Assembly (NCBI GenBank): GCA_021202465.1 | Contig: JAJQCZ010000015.1 | Coordinates: 1 to 55,753, forward strand | Source: Lachnospiraceae bacterium | GTDB taxonomy: Bacteria; Bacillota; Clostridia; Lachnospirales; Lachnospiraceae | Reading direction: 5' to 3' | DNA: 55,753 nt | Part shown: positions 8,371-15,980 of the stretch, piece by piece | Position numbering within the stretch: position 1 is the first letter of the stretch | Layout: each line of letters starts with the position of its first letter | Notes under the pieces: model-generated | What the model was told of the DNA's origin: nothing | What the model saw: only the letters and a program-made list of their open reading frames with translations | The model's database searches: none | Program-made: the position numbers and the translations under genes

Positions 8371-9738
8371 CTATTTCACCTCCCGGATATGACTCTCCAG
8401 ACGAATGGCATCCCTGGGCACCAGGGTCGGCCACAGACCAATCACTTCCTGTACCTTGGAACGACCGCCGAAGAAGCTGGCTCCGGGCGGGCCGTTCAGC
8501 TGCAGCGGCGAGATCTCGGGGATCAGCTGCGCCGCTTCCGCCTTCTCTTTGGTCCGGATCGCAATACGCATCACGACTTCATTCATCCGGTTGATCAGGT
8601 CGGGGCTCATATCCGCCACACCCAGATGCAGGGAATTAAGGCCCACGAAGCTGACATGGATCTCCTCAGGGTGTACGCCCTTGCGCGCCAGCTTTTTCTT
8701 CAGGATCTCCGCCGTATACTGTGCCTTCTCATAGGCATCCGGCCAGGCAAAGTTCAGATAGGATACAACCTTCCATCCGGCGTGATAGCCCAGGCAGAGC
8801 TTCAGCTGATCCGGACGCTGCTTGCCGTGGATATTCGAAATGCGCACCCGGTTGTCACCGTCCTGTGTGACCCGGGCCTGGCTGACATCCACCGTGACGT
8901 CCGGCGTGATATAGTTGGCCGGATCGTGTACCTCATAAAGGAACTGCTCCTTGACCGACTGCTCGCTGATCAGACCGCCGCAGTTCGGCGCCTTGGTGAT
9001 GTGGAAATCATCCCGGGAGATCTCCGCGATCGGGAATCCCAGCTGGTCCATATCCGGCACGCCGCGCCAATCATACTGGAAGTTACCGCCAGCGCCCTGG
9101 CCGCCGCACTCCAGCAGATGTCCTGCCATGATGCCGCGCGCCATCTGATCCAGCTCCTCGGGCTTAATCCCCAGCTCGTACATGATCGGGGACAGGAACA
9201 GGGCGGAATCAGTGGCCCGGCCCGTCAGCACCACGTTCGCACCATCCCGCAGACACTGTACGATGGGCTCATGTCCGTAGTACACGTTGGCGTTCAGGAG
9301 CTTATCCTGAATCTGCGTAAAATCTCCCACATCATCGATGTTATCGAAGGGAACGCCCTGGCGAATCAGCTCAGGGATCTGCGCCAGGATATCATCCCCC
9401 AGCACATAGCCGATCTTATAGCCGGACAGTCCCTGCTCCCGGGCGATCTTCTCTACCTGGTCGACCGCCCCCTCGATGTTCATCCCGCCGGCATTCGTCA
9501 GAACGCCGATCTTCTTCTCATAGACATCTCTCGCGATCTCCTTCATCAGGCCGATGAAGTCCCTGGCATACCCTGCCTGCGGGTTCTTCAGCTTCTGCCT
9601 CTGCATGATCGAGAGCGTCAGCTCCGCCAGATAATCGCAGGCCATGTAGTTCAGGTTTCCCTGGCGAACCATGTGGATAGCTGCGTCATTGCTGTCGCCC
9701 CAGAATCCCTGGCCGCCGCCGATTCTTACTGTGTCCAT
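8371..9738 (-). CDS. Acyclic terpene utilisation AtuA family protein (DUF1446), large subunit
   Basis: First gene of the operon, 455 residues. The N-terminus has RIGGGQGFWGDSNDAAIHMV followed by YMACDYLAELTLSIM, the hallmark of DUF1446/AtuA proteins. The family is named for citronellol/geraniol utilisation in Pseudomonas, but its reaction is not established and it occurs in many anaerobes with CoA-linked enzymes. The ATG at 9738 follows an AAGGAGGAAG site, and a strong promoter lies directly upstream. The C-terminal ferredoxin-like domain is missing here and encoded by the next gene. A terpene substrate should not be assumed; any hydroxyacyl- or enoyl-CoA-type pathway is possible. Confidence 0.9.
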   Translation of the reverse strand: MDTVRIGGGQGFWGDSNDAAIHMVRQGNLNYMACDYLAELTLSIMQRQKLKNPQAGYARDFIGLMKEIARDVYEKKIGVLTNAGGMNIEGAVDQVEKIAREQGLSGYKIGYVLGDDILAQIPELIRQGVPFDNIDDVGDFTQIQDKLLNANVYYGHEPIVQCLRDGANVVLTGRATDSALFLSPIMYELGIKPEELDQMARGIMAGHLLECGGQGAGGNFQYDWRGVPDMDQLGFPIAEISRDDFHITKAPNCGGLISEQSVKEQFLYEVHDPANYITPDVTVDVSQARVTQDGDNRVRISNIHGKQRPDQLKLCLGYHAGWKVVSYLNFAWPDAYEKAQYTAEILKKKLARKGVHPEEIHVSFVGLNSLHLGVADMSPDLINRMNEVVMRIAIRTKEKAEAAQLIPEISPLQLNGPPGASFFGGRSKVQEVIGLWPTLVPRDAIRLESHIREVK

Positions 9739-9754
9739 ATCTTCCTCCTTTTAA

Positions 9755-9789
9755 TTTAGTATAACGTTTTACTGTAACGTTGTACTAAA
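9755..9789. promoter_or_regulatory. Operator-like palindrome over the AtuA operon promoter
   Basis: Arms TTTAGTATAACGTT (9755-9768) and AACGTTGTACTAAA (9776-9789) form a 14-bp inverted repeat with one mismatch and a 7-bp spacer. The distal arm overlaps the -10 box (9788-9793) and the rest covers the transcription start, as expected for a repressor site. The regulator is not identified and no TetR-like gene is adjacent. Confidence 0.75.
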
Positions 9790-9816
9790 TATACACTGCC
9801 TCTCCACTTTTGTCAA
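9788..9816 (-). promoter_or_regulatory. Promoter of the AtuA/CoA-transferase/thiolase/importer operon
   Basis: On the minus strand TTGACA (9811-9816), 17 bp, TATATT (9788-9793). It is a near-consensus vegetative promoter about 50 bp ahead of the ATG at 9738. Confidence 0.8.
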
Positions 9817-9878
9817 TCCCTATTTTAAATTTTATTTTTTCAAAAAATCTGATACAGGGCGTTTTCACTCTGCAAAGC

Positions 9879-9910
9879 AAAAAAGAGTGGCAGTCAGACA
9901 ACTGTCACTC
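9879..9910 (-). terminator. Rho-independent terminator of the degV gene
   Basis: GAGTGACAGT pairs with ACTGCCACTC (10 bp, one G-U pair) around a 6-base loop, followed on the minus strand by six T. It lies about 30 bp after the degV stop. Confidence 0.8.
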
Positions 9911-9938
9911 CTTCTCTAAAGCAAAGTCCTGTTCATCT

Positions 9939-10781
9939 TCACACGCTGACGACGATGCCCCCGTCATTGGCGTAGGTGGTGCTTAAGCCCCCCGTCTCTG
10001 CCACATAGACCGAGAGAAACCTCGCCTTCTCGCAGAGCATCCGCTTCACCTTCTCCGCGCGCTCCGGGCAGTTCACATGCACTATCCCGAGAATCTTCTT
10101 CTCCGGCTCCTTCACATCGCGGATCACATGATCCACCATGGACTTTAACGCCCGGTCCAGCCCCCGCGTCTGTCCCAACCGGATGATCACGCCGTGATTG
10201 GCGGACATCACCGGCTTGATATTCAGAGCCGAGACCACCAGCGCCGCCAGACCGCTGAGACGGCCGTTCTTCCGCAATGTCTCCATATCTTCCAGAACAA
10301 AATAGGTCTTCATATGATCCAGATAATCCTGTACCTGCTCCACGATCTCCTCAAAGGGAAGTTCCTTCTCACACAGTTCCTGGATCTTAAAGGCCACCAG
10401 CGCTTCGCCGCAGCAGGCGGAATCGGAGCTGAATACGTGAATCTGCTTCCCGCTGTCCGGATTCTCCTCCAGATACAGGTTCGTGCCCAGCACCGCGCTG
10501 TTATAGCTGCCGCTCAGATGCTGGGACAGCGTCACAACAAAGATCCGGTCTGCGTCGCAGAGGCAGGCGTCCCGGTAGGCCTCCGGCGAAGGACAGGCCG
10601 ACTTCGCACACCCGCTGGATGCCGCCACCGCAGCCAGAAATTCCTTCTGGTTAAATGTCTCATCATCCACATACGTAACTCCGTCCAGTTCGATCGTCAG
10701 GGGTATGGACACAAAATGGGAATCCGCCTTCTTCTCCGGCGTCAGGTCGCAGCAACTGTCCACAATGATTCGATAGCTCAT
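9939..10781 (-). CDS. DegV family fatty-acid-binding protein
   Basis: Cytosolic protein of 280 residues, the usual DegV/FakB length. The N-terminus IIVDSCCDLTPE and the HLSGSYNSA motif (usually LSGTYQSA) are family marks and bind the fatty acid carboxylate in characterised members. FakB proteins present fatty acids to the FakA kinase; whether this one does is inferred, since no fakA is nearby. The ATG at 10781 has GGGAGG upstream. The gene is monocistronic, with its own terminator and a dyad-rich promoter region. Confidence 0.9.
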   Translation of the reverse strand: MSYRIIVDSCCDLTPEKKADSHFVSIPLTIELDGVTYVDDETFNQKEFLAAVAASSGCAKSACPSPEAYRDACLCDADRIFVVTLSQHLSGSYNSAVLGTNLYLEENPDSGKQIHVFSSDSACCGEALVAFKIQELCEKELPFEEIVEQVQDYLDHMKTYFVLEDMETLRKNGRLSGLAALVVSALNIKPVMSANHGVIIRLGQTRGLDRALKSMVDHVIRDVKEPEKKILGIVHVNCPERAEKVKRMLCEKARFLSVYVAETGGLSTTYANDGGIVVSV

Positions 10782-10814
10782 AGCAAGCCTCCCATGTCAT
10801 TCACTCGTATCTTT

Positions 10815-10871
10815 CCATGTCCGGAAGATGTCGGTTTTTATTGTTCCGGGACATGGTTTTCAATACCATGT
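10815..10871. promoter_or_regulatory. Three-part dyad in the degV promoter region
   Basis: CCATGTCC (10815-10822), GGACATGG (10849-10856) and CCATGT (10866-10871) are alternating half-sites. ACATGG-N9-CCATGT spans 10851-10871, and the first two arms could also pair as a longer hairpin. On the minus strand TTGAAA inside the N9 and TAAAAA 17 bp on form a possible promoter, so the site could be an operator. Confidence 0.45.
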
Positions 10872-10893
10872 ATGATAGCACAGTTTTCCACAA

Positions 10894-10930
10894 AATAAAA
10901 GAGGGAAAATCGCAGTTTCCCTCTTTTATT
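10894..10930 (-). terminator. Rho-independent terminator after the amidase gene
   Basis: A symmetric stem of 15 bp (10894-10908 with 10916-10930, core AAAAGAGGGAAA) with a 7-base loop lies 15 bp after the amidase stop. Both flanks carry A/T runs, so it may work in both directions. Confidence 0.8.
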
Positions 10931-10944
10931 CACGGTTACTTTCC

Positions 10945-11712
10945 TCAGCGGCTGACCACGAAGGTCGGATATCCGCGGCTTCGCAGCTCCTGCTCCAGCC
11001 GCACCGCATTTTCCATATAGCGAAAATCTCCCGCCCGTACCTTATAGAGACCGTCCTCCTCTACGATGCGCGCCGGGATTCCTTCCGCCCGCATCCGCCG
11101 CTGCAGGCGTTCCGCCTGATCGCGAAGAGCATAGGCGCCGGTCTGTACCTGATAACGCATTTCCATGGCGTCCAGCGTCCCGCCCTTCAGCGTCTCCTCA
11201 ATACCGTCGGCGATGGCCCGGGCGATCTCATCAAAATGCTCATCGAAACGCTGATTGTCAGCCGCTGTATTCAGGTATCCGGTCTCGATCAGAACCGCCG
11301 GCATCCGTGTCCGGCGCAGGACGACCAGATCCGGCCGCTCAGAGATCCCGTTGTCCGTAAATCCCACCTCCTCCAGCGCCCGGTTGATATTTCCGGCCAG
11401 CTCGGCCGGAAGCCCCTCGTCCCGGTACACCAGAGTCTGCACACCGCTGTAGGTCTCCGGCTCCGGGGTCGAATTCCGGTGAAAAGAGACCAGTACATCC
11501 GCCCCGGAATTGTTGGCGATCATCGCTTTCTCATAGGGAGACTGATACACATCCTCCGTGCGCGTATAGAGCACGGGAAAGCCGTCCTCCTGCAGCAGTT
11601 TTCCGACCGCCAGAGCCAGACGCAGATTGTCATCCGCCTCCCGCCTTCCCTCAAACAACGCCCCCGGCTCCTGACCTCCGTGACCCGCGTCAAGAATAAT
11701 CGTATCCGGCAT
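10945..11712 (-). CDS. N-acetylmuramoyl-L-alanine amidase (Amidase_3) with C-terminal SPOR domain
   Basis: Peptidoglycan amidase of 255 residues. The zinc ligands of the Amidase_3 fold are visible: H11 in DAGHGG, E25 in RREADDN and H78 in VSFHRN; the catalytic Glu is in VLIETGY. Residues from about 180 form a SPOR domain (YQVQTGAYALRDQAERL), which binds denuded glycan. The start MPDTII at 11712 has GAGGAG upstream, a GTG four codons earlier being the alternative. No signal peptide or membrane anchor is present from either start, which is odd for a wall enzyme and suggests non-classical release, a forespore or mother-cell role, or lysis-dependent action. It follows the BlaI/M56 pair. Confidence 0.9.
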   Translation of the reverse strand: MPDTIILDAGHGGQEPGALFEGRREADDNLRLALAVGKLLQEDGFPVLYTRTEDVYQSPYEKAMIANNSGADVLVSFHRNSTPEPETYSGVQTLVYRDEGLPAELAGNINRALEEVGFTDNGISERPDLVVLRRTRMPAVLIETGYLNTAADNQRFDEHFDEIARAIADGIEETLKGGTLDAMEMRYQVQTGAYALRDQAERLQRRMRAEGIPARIVEEDGLYKVRAGDFRYMENAVRLEQELRSRGYPTFVVSR

Positions 11713-11788
11713 ACTACTCCTCACAGTTTTGTCTTCTCTTATCAGGATATGCGCAACCGGTGTGTTTGGGAAGTGCGGGCTGCTTCAT

Positions 11789-13162
11789 CTATCGTATATA
11801 GACGCCCGCAACAGAGATCTCTTTGGAAGAATGATTGTACAGAAAAAAACGGTAATCACCTGCCGAACTCAGAAAGAAGGTATGTGACAGCGTGTTTACT
11901 CCGGAGATATAGCAGAGATTTCCACGGGGGTCGATGACGCCGACCCAGATCACTGCATCGACCGGTTCGACCCTCAATACAACCGACAGAGTGCTGCCGG
12001 GAAGCTGCCGGAACTTCGAAGAGGAACCCAGAACGCCCTGCGGCATCCTCCAGGCCACATCCGCCATTTTCGCTGCCGGTACAGGATCCGCCTCGTTAAA
12101 AAGGATCATTTTCCCGCCGAATTCATCCAGATTGGCCGTGTGCTCCTCCATTTCCCCGCTCATTCTCTTCTCACAGACCGCTTCCGCCGTCAGAAGAAAG
12201 ACATTCTGATATACTTCCAGAGCAGTAATGCCACTCACACACACGACGAGGCCGCCCGCCAGCAGGAACAGCACCGAGGCGAAGGCGACCACGCTTTTCC
12301 TGTGTCTCTTCAGCTTCTGGTGCTTTCTGATCAGGGAAATCCGCCGGTAAAGTTCTTTTTCATCCCGACGCAGCTCCATCGTGCCCACATGCCGGACACC
12401 GCCTGCGCTGCGCTGTACCAGACGAATCAGCACATCAAAATAGTTCCGTGAACCGCCCGTATCCCGGCAGGTCGCCAGATCACAGCTGCTTTCATTCCAT
12501 ACATCCACCTCGGTTCTCACTTCCGCAATGACGGGAAGAAACCAGAGGGTGCAGGACAGAACCGCTGTCAGAAGCATCCACAGAGCATCCCGATTCCGGA
12601 TATGATTCATCTCATGAAGCAGCACGACCTCCCGCTCCCGGCGGTCCAGGCCCTCTGTCGGCAGGTAAATGACCGGACGAAGCAGCCCATGGACAAACGC
12701 CGCGTCCCGCATATATCTGACCCGGCAGCGCACCGTTCGGCGAATCCCCAGCTGTCTGCGCAGATTCTCACACTCCGCGCGCAGGGACAGCGGGCAGTCG
12801 GTGCTGCCGGCCCGCATATACCACAGAGAATCCCGGTATGCACGCACTTCCCGCAGCCCCTGTCTCACCGTACCCACCAGCCACACCGTCTCCGGGACGC
12901 GCAGGACAAACGCCGCTTTTTCCAGAGAAGCGATACTGAGCCAGTACCCATAGTGATGTTTCAGAGCCCGAAGCGCCAGAATCAGAAAGGGAATATAGTA
13001 AAAAAGCACGACACATCTCAGCAGTCCGCACAGCAGCGGGATATCACAGACCTCCTGCATCAGAGTGCGGAGCCCCTTCCACAGCCAGAAGAGCAGAGTT
13101 CCTGTCAGCGCGCTGAGATGCAGCGAGAGAAAAAAGAGGTGGATCCAGTCACTCCAGGTCAT
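11789..13162 (-). CDS. BlaR1/MecR1-type M56 family membrane metalloprotease with atypical C-terminal sensor
   Basis: Polytopic membrane protein of 457 residues. Four membrane segments are expected, at about 5-28, 45-68, 195-215 and 285-310. The zinc-protease motif HEMNH is at 183-187, and ESSCDL further on supplies the third-ligand region. In BlaR1 this protease cuts the BlaI repressor. The ATG at 13162 overlaps the BlaI stop by 14 bp, showing coupling. The C-terminal part after the last membrane segment is only about 140 residues and lacks the penicillin-binding STxK domain of BlaR1. It should therefore sense something other than covalent beta-lactam acylation. Confidence 0.88.
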   Translation of the reverse strand: MTWSDWIHLFFLSLHLSALTGTLLFWLWKGLRTLMQEVCDIPLLCGLLRCVVLFYYIPFLILALRALKHHYGYWLSIASLEKAAFVLRVPETVWLVGTVRQGLREVRAYRDSLWYMRAGSTDCPLSLRAECENLRRQLGIRRTVRCRVRYMRDAAFVHGLLRPVIYLPTEGLDRREREVVLLHEMNHIRNRDALWMLLTAVLSCTLWFLPVIAEVRTEVDVWNESSCDLATCRDTGGSRNYFDVLIRLVQRSAGGVRHVGTMELRRDEKELYRRISLIRKHQKLKRHRKSVVAFASVLFLLAGGLVVCVSGITALEVYQNVFLLTAEAVCEKRMSGEMEEHTANLDEFGGKMILFNEADPVPAAKMADVAWRMPQGVLGSSSKFRQLPGSTLSVVLRVEPVDAVIWVGVIDPRGNLCYISGVNTLSHTFFLSSAGDYRFFLYNHSSKEISVAGVYIR

Positions 13163-13523
13163 CCCGGATGCTCCGGATTGCCTCCCACTCATCCTCCGTA
13201 TAGTTCTGATGGCGGTAGAAAGCGGACAGGAAGGAATTCGCCGACTCTCTGCCAAGGAAATCCGACATTTTTCTGGAATAGCTGTCCAGATACTCATCCT
13301 CGCTGACCAGCGGAGAAAAATAAGAGGTTCCCTTCTTGTAAGAGGACACATATCCCTTATCCTTCAGTCTTTTCAGAAAAGTATAGACCGTCGTCTCTTT
13401 ATAGCTCTTGCCGTAGATCTTTTCAATCCTCACGATCAGCTCCGCCACCGTCATGGGGCTTCCCACATCCCACAGGCATTTCATTACCAGCAATTCACAA
13501 TCCGAAAGATCTGTCAAATTCAT
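13149..13523 (-). CDS. BlaI/MecI/CopY family transcriptional repressor
   Basis: Winged-helix repressor of 124 residues, normal for the family. MNLTDLSDCELLVMKCLWD and the KETTVYTFLKRLKDKGYV recognition region are diagnostic. The start at 13523 has AGGAGG seven bases upstream; a longer reading from 13805 would run through the promoter. It is likely to repress its own operon with the M56 protease, which would inactivate it on signalling. The upstream leader carries TGTACC repeats (13535-13550) that could be the operator. Confidence 0.9.
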   Translation of the reverse strand: MNLTDLSDCELLVMKCLWDVGSPMTVAELIVRIEKIYGKSYKETTVYTFLKRLKDKGYVSSYKKGTSYFSPLVSEDEYLDSYSRKMSDFLGRESANSFLSAFYRHQNYTEDEWEAIRSIRDDLE

Positions 13524-13534
13524 CTGCAGCCTCC

Positions 13535-13550
13535 TGTACCATTTTGTACC
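13535..13550. promoter_or_regulatory. Candidate BlaI-family operator in the blaI leader
   Basis: TGTACC-ATTT-TGTACC repeats lie 12 bp before the blaI start. Each GTAC is self-complementary, giving a TAC/GTA pattern like BlaI boxes. Spacing is not the classical one, so the call is tentative. Confidence 0.3.
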
Positions 13551-13611
13551 GGTTCGGACACAAAACGGCCGGAAAATTGTCCCGCGGAGTGTGCCCTCAC
13601 CCATACAAAGA

Positions 13612-13641
13612 ATTATAGCATGTTTCCCTGAATTTTGACAA
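13612..13641 (-). promoter_or_regulatory. Promoter of the blaI-M56 operon
   Basis: On the minus strand TTGTCA (13636-13641), 18 bp, TATAAT (13612-13617). It predicts a leader of about 80 bases. Confidence 0.6.
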
Positions 13642-13736
13642 CTCACAATCTGCACGGACGGTTCCGCTCTCTGACTGCGCAGACAAATGCCCGTATTTCC
13701 CGGTTTTATTCCGGAAAACCTTTCCGCCATTCTGTC

Positions 13737-13765
13737 TTGACTTCTCCTCCCGTTTTTCATACAAT
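13737..13765 (+). promoter_or_regulatory. Promoter of the PucR-type regulator gene
   Basis: TTGACT (13737-13742), 17 bp, TACAAT (13760-13765), about 65 bp before the start codon. It is divergent from the blaI promoter, with about 95 bp between the two -35 boxes. Confidence 0.7.
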
Positions 13766-13830
13766 GTGTACCACAAAGGATGATCAGACGCACTTTTACG
13801 CACAATTTGTATCAAAAGCGGGAGGGAACC

Positions 13831-15399
13831 ATGAAATTAAGCGCAAGTCTTGTGGCAGAGGAACTGCAGGCAACCCATTCGATTGAAGCCGGGGAGAATC
13901 TCTCTCTGCTCCCCGAACTGGAGCAGCTCCATTTTTACACGGAACCGGAGGAGCTCCGGGAGCGCACGATCTACATCGTCACGGAATCCACGATTCCGAC
14001 CGCTTCCTTTTCCGTACCGGACAGCTCCATGCTGATTTTTGCCGGTTCCTATGCAGACCGGATCACGGTCTGTCCGGCCAATACCTGTCGACTGCTGGAT
14101 CCTGCTGCCAGCCCGGCTCTCCTCATGAACACGCTGACCGATATTTTCAGCAAATATACGATGTGGAAGGAAAATCTGGTGAACCTGCGGCTGAACGACA
14201 GCTCGATCCAGGCGATGCTGGAAGCCAGCTATCCCATTTTCGGAAACCCGCTGATGGTCATGGGGATGGATTTCACGATCATCGCCAAATATTTTCCCGA
14301 AGCAGCCCCCTTTCAGGAGAGCGTCTACGGCTCCTCCGAAGGAACCTATGCCTATATCACTTCGGTCAAGCAGGACCCCCTTTACAATCAGGTACGGGAG
14401 CGAAACGGTTTCTTCCTGTACCCCAATCCGGGCAGCGGCGTGACCTCCCTGTGTGTCAACATCAAGAAATACGACGTCACCTCCTACCGTCTCTCCCTGA
14501 TGGATTATGTCAAGCCCATTCATGAGAATCTGGGATTTCTGCTGGAAGATCTGGCGGAGCTGATCGAGCACGCCCTTCTCCACAACACGATCCGGAAGGC
14601 CTCCAGGGATACAACGCTCCATTCCCTGTTCCTTCACATCCTGTCGGACCGGACCGCGGACCACGTCACGGTCAGCCAGAAGCTGGATTCCCTGGGGTGG
14701 TATTCCCGCAACGAATATTTCTGCATCGTGCTGAAGACCACCTACCTGGATCAGCAGAACCTGACCGCCAACGCGATCTGCACCTATGTACAGAACATCA
14801 TCAAGAGCTCCTGCGCCCTGCCCTACAAGGACAATATCGCCATCTTCATCAACATGAGCCAGGCCCGGCTGCAGGTGCAGGACGTGACGGACAAGCTGGC
14901 TTACTTCATCCGCGACAGCTATCTGAAAGCAGGCTACAGCCGCGTCATGGCCGGACATATGAACCTGCGCCGCCAGTACATCCAGGCCACGCTGGCGCTC
15001 GACGTCGGCGAACGGAAGCTGCCCTTCCAGTGGATCTATCAGTTCAACGAGATTGCCTTCGACTATATCCTGGAGCAATCAACCCGGAGGCTCCCCGGCT
15101 ACATGCTCGGACATGAGAACCTCCTGAAGCTGAAGGCCATGGATGAGAGCAGCAACACCGAGTATCTGCGCACACTGCGGGTCTATCTCGACAACCACCT
15201 GAACGCCGTGCAGAGCGCCCGCGAGCTCTACATCCACCGGAGTACATTTTTATATCGCCTGGACAAAATCAAGGGGATTCTGAACTCGAACCTGGACGAC
15301 CCGAATGAGATTCTCTATCTCATGCTCTCGTTCCGTTTCATTGATATGGAAAATCAGACCGGGGTGGAGGAAGATACAGAAACGGAAAGAGAAAAATGA
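13831..15399 (+). CDS. PucR/CdaR-type helix-turn-helix transcriptional regulator
   Basis: Regulator of 522 residues. The C-terminus, with LRVYLDNHLNAVQSARELY followed by IHRSTFLYRLDKIKGI, is the PucR-type HTH found in purine, sugar-diacid and amino-acid catabolism activators. The middle (about 285-400) resembles the variant GGDEF-like segment of CdaR proteins. The N-terminal 250 residues are less conserved and probably hold the effector domain. The ATG at 13831 has GGGAGG upstream. It is transcribed alone between a good promoter and a terminator. Such regulators often control neighbouring catabolic operons, so control of the AtuA operon 4 kb away is possible but unproven. Confidence 0.85.
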   Translation: MKLSASLVAEELQATHSIEAGENLSLLPELEQLHFYTEPEELRERTIYIVTESTIPTASFSVPDSSMLIFAGSYADRITVCPANTCRLLDPAASPALLMNTLTDIFSKYTMWKENLVNLRLNDSSIQAMLEASYPIFGNPLMVMGMDFTIIAKYFPEAAPFQESVYGSSEGTYAYITSVKQDPLYNQVRERNGFFLYPNPGSGVTSLCVNIKKYDVTSYRLSLMDYVKPIHENLGFLLEDLAELIEHALLHNTIRKASRDTTLHSLFLHILSDRTADHVTVSQKLDSLGWYSRNEYFCIVLKTTYLDQQNLTANAICTYVQNIIKSSCALPYKDNIAIFINMSQARLQVQDVTDKLAYFIRDSYLKAGYSRVMAGHMNLRRQYIQATLALDVGERKLPFQWIYQFNEIAFDYILEQSTRRLPGYMLGHENLLKLKAMDESSNTEYLRTLRVYLDNHLNAVQSARELYIHRSTFLYRLDKIKGILNSNLDDPNEILYLMLSFRFIDMENQTGVEEDTETEREK

Positions 15400-15402
15400 C
15401 AG

Positions 15403-15445
15403 AAAATCCGGCATATCGGTTACTGTTCCGATACGCCGGATTTTT
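15403..15445. terminator. Bidirectional terminator between the PucR gene and the tRNA cluster
   Basis: A 17-bp stem with one mismatch (AAAATCCGGC..., 15403-15419 with 15428-15444) and an 8-base loop, with T-rich flanks on both strands. It can end both the regulator mRNA and the tRNA transcript. Confidence 0.8.
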
Positions 15446-15507
15446 CTGTACAAATGAAAAAAGCTCCCACACAAGGCGCCTTCCATTTTCAGATATACAA
15501 TACAAAA

Positions 15508-15580
15508 TGAGCGATGGGGGGTTCGAACCCCCGACAACTTGATTAAAAGTCAAGTGCTCTACCGACTGAGCTAATCGCCC
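15508..15580 (-). tRNA. tRNA-Lys(TTT)
   Basis: A 73-base cloverleaf. The acceptor GGGCGAT pairs with ATCGCTC, discriminator A; the anticodon loop CTTTTAA gives TTT; the T arm is GGGGG-TTCGAAC-CCCCC. CCA is not encoded. Last of four tRNAs in the transcript. Confidence 0.95.
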
Positions 15581-15599
15581 CCGATGGCCGATCGCCAAG

Positions 15600-15671
15600 C
15601 TGGGCTAACTGGATTCGAACCAGCGAATGCAGGAGTCAAAGTCCTGTGCCTTACCGCTTGGCGATAGCCCA
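15600..15671 (-). tRNA. tRNA-Gln(TTG)
   Basis: A 72-base cloverleaf with acceptor TGGGCTA/TAGCCCA, discriminator G, anticodon TTG in an AGGACTTTGACTCCT arm, and a TTCGAAT T loop. CCA is not encoded. Confidence 0.94.
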
Positions 15672-15675
15672 GTAG

Positions 15676-15750
<75 letters not shown>

Positions 15751-15805
15751 ATATTGGGAGTCACACTCCCTTGATATCTTCCTCGGCTATCTCAGAAAAT
15801 ACCAG

Positions 15806-15876
15806 AGCGGGTGATGGGAATCGAACCCACGTGTCCAGCTTGGAAGGCTGGTGTTCTACCATTGAACTACACCCGC
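15806..15876 (-). tRNA. tRNA-Gly(TCC)
   Basis: A 71-base cloverleaf with acceptor GCGGGTG/CACCCGC, anticodon TCC in loop CTTCCAA, and T arm GTGGG-TTCGATT-CCCAT. First tRNA of the transcript. Confidence 0.94.
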
Positions 15877-15915
15877 ACAGAACCTGACGGTTCCGCGCTC
15901 CACAGCGCTTTTCGT

Positions 15916-15944
15916 ATTCTAGCGCACTTCATGAAATTTGTCAA
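15916..15944 (-). promoter_or_regulatory. Promoter of the Gly-His-Gln-Lys tRNA operon
   Basis: On the minus strand TTGACA (15939-15944), 17 bp, TAGAAT (15916-15921), about 40 bp before tRNA-Gly. Near-consensus, as expected for stable RNA. Confidence 0.8.
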
Positions 15945-15980
15945 CCGTTTTTCTGAAAAATCTGCCGCCGCATCCGGGGT

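Noticed and set aside
8389-9759. Plus-strand 456-codon frame opposite the AtuA-like gene
   Set aside because: Antisense shadow; the minus strand has a recognised family, ribosome site and promoter.
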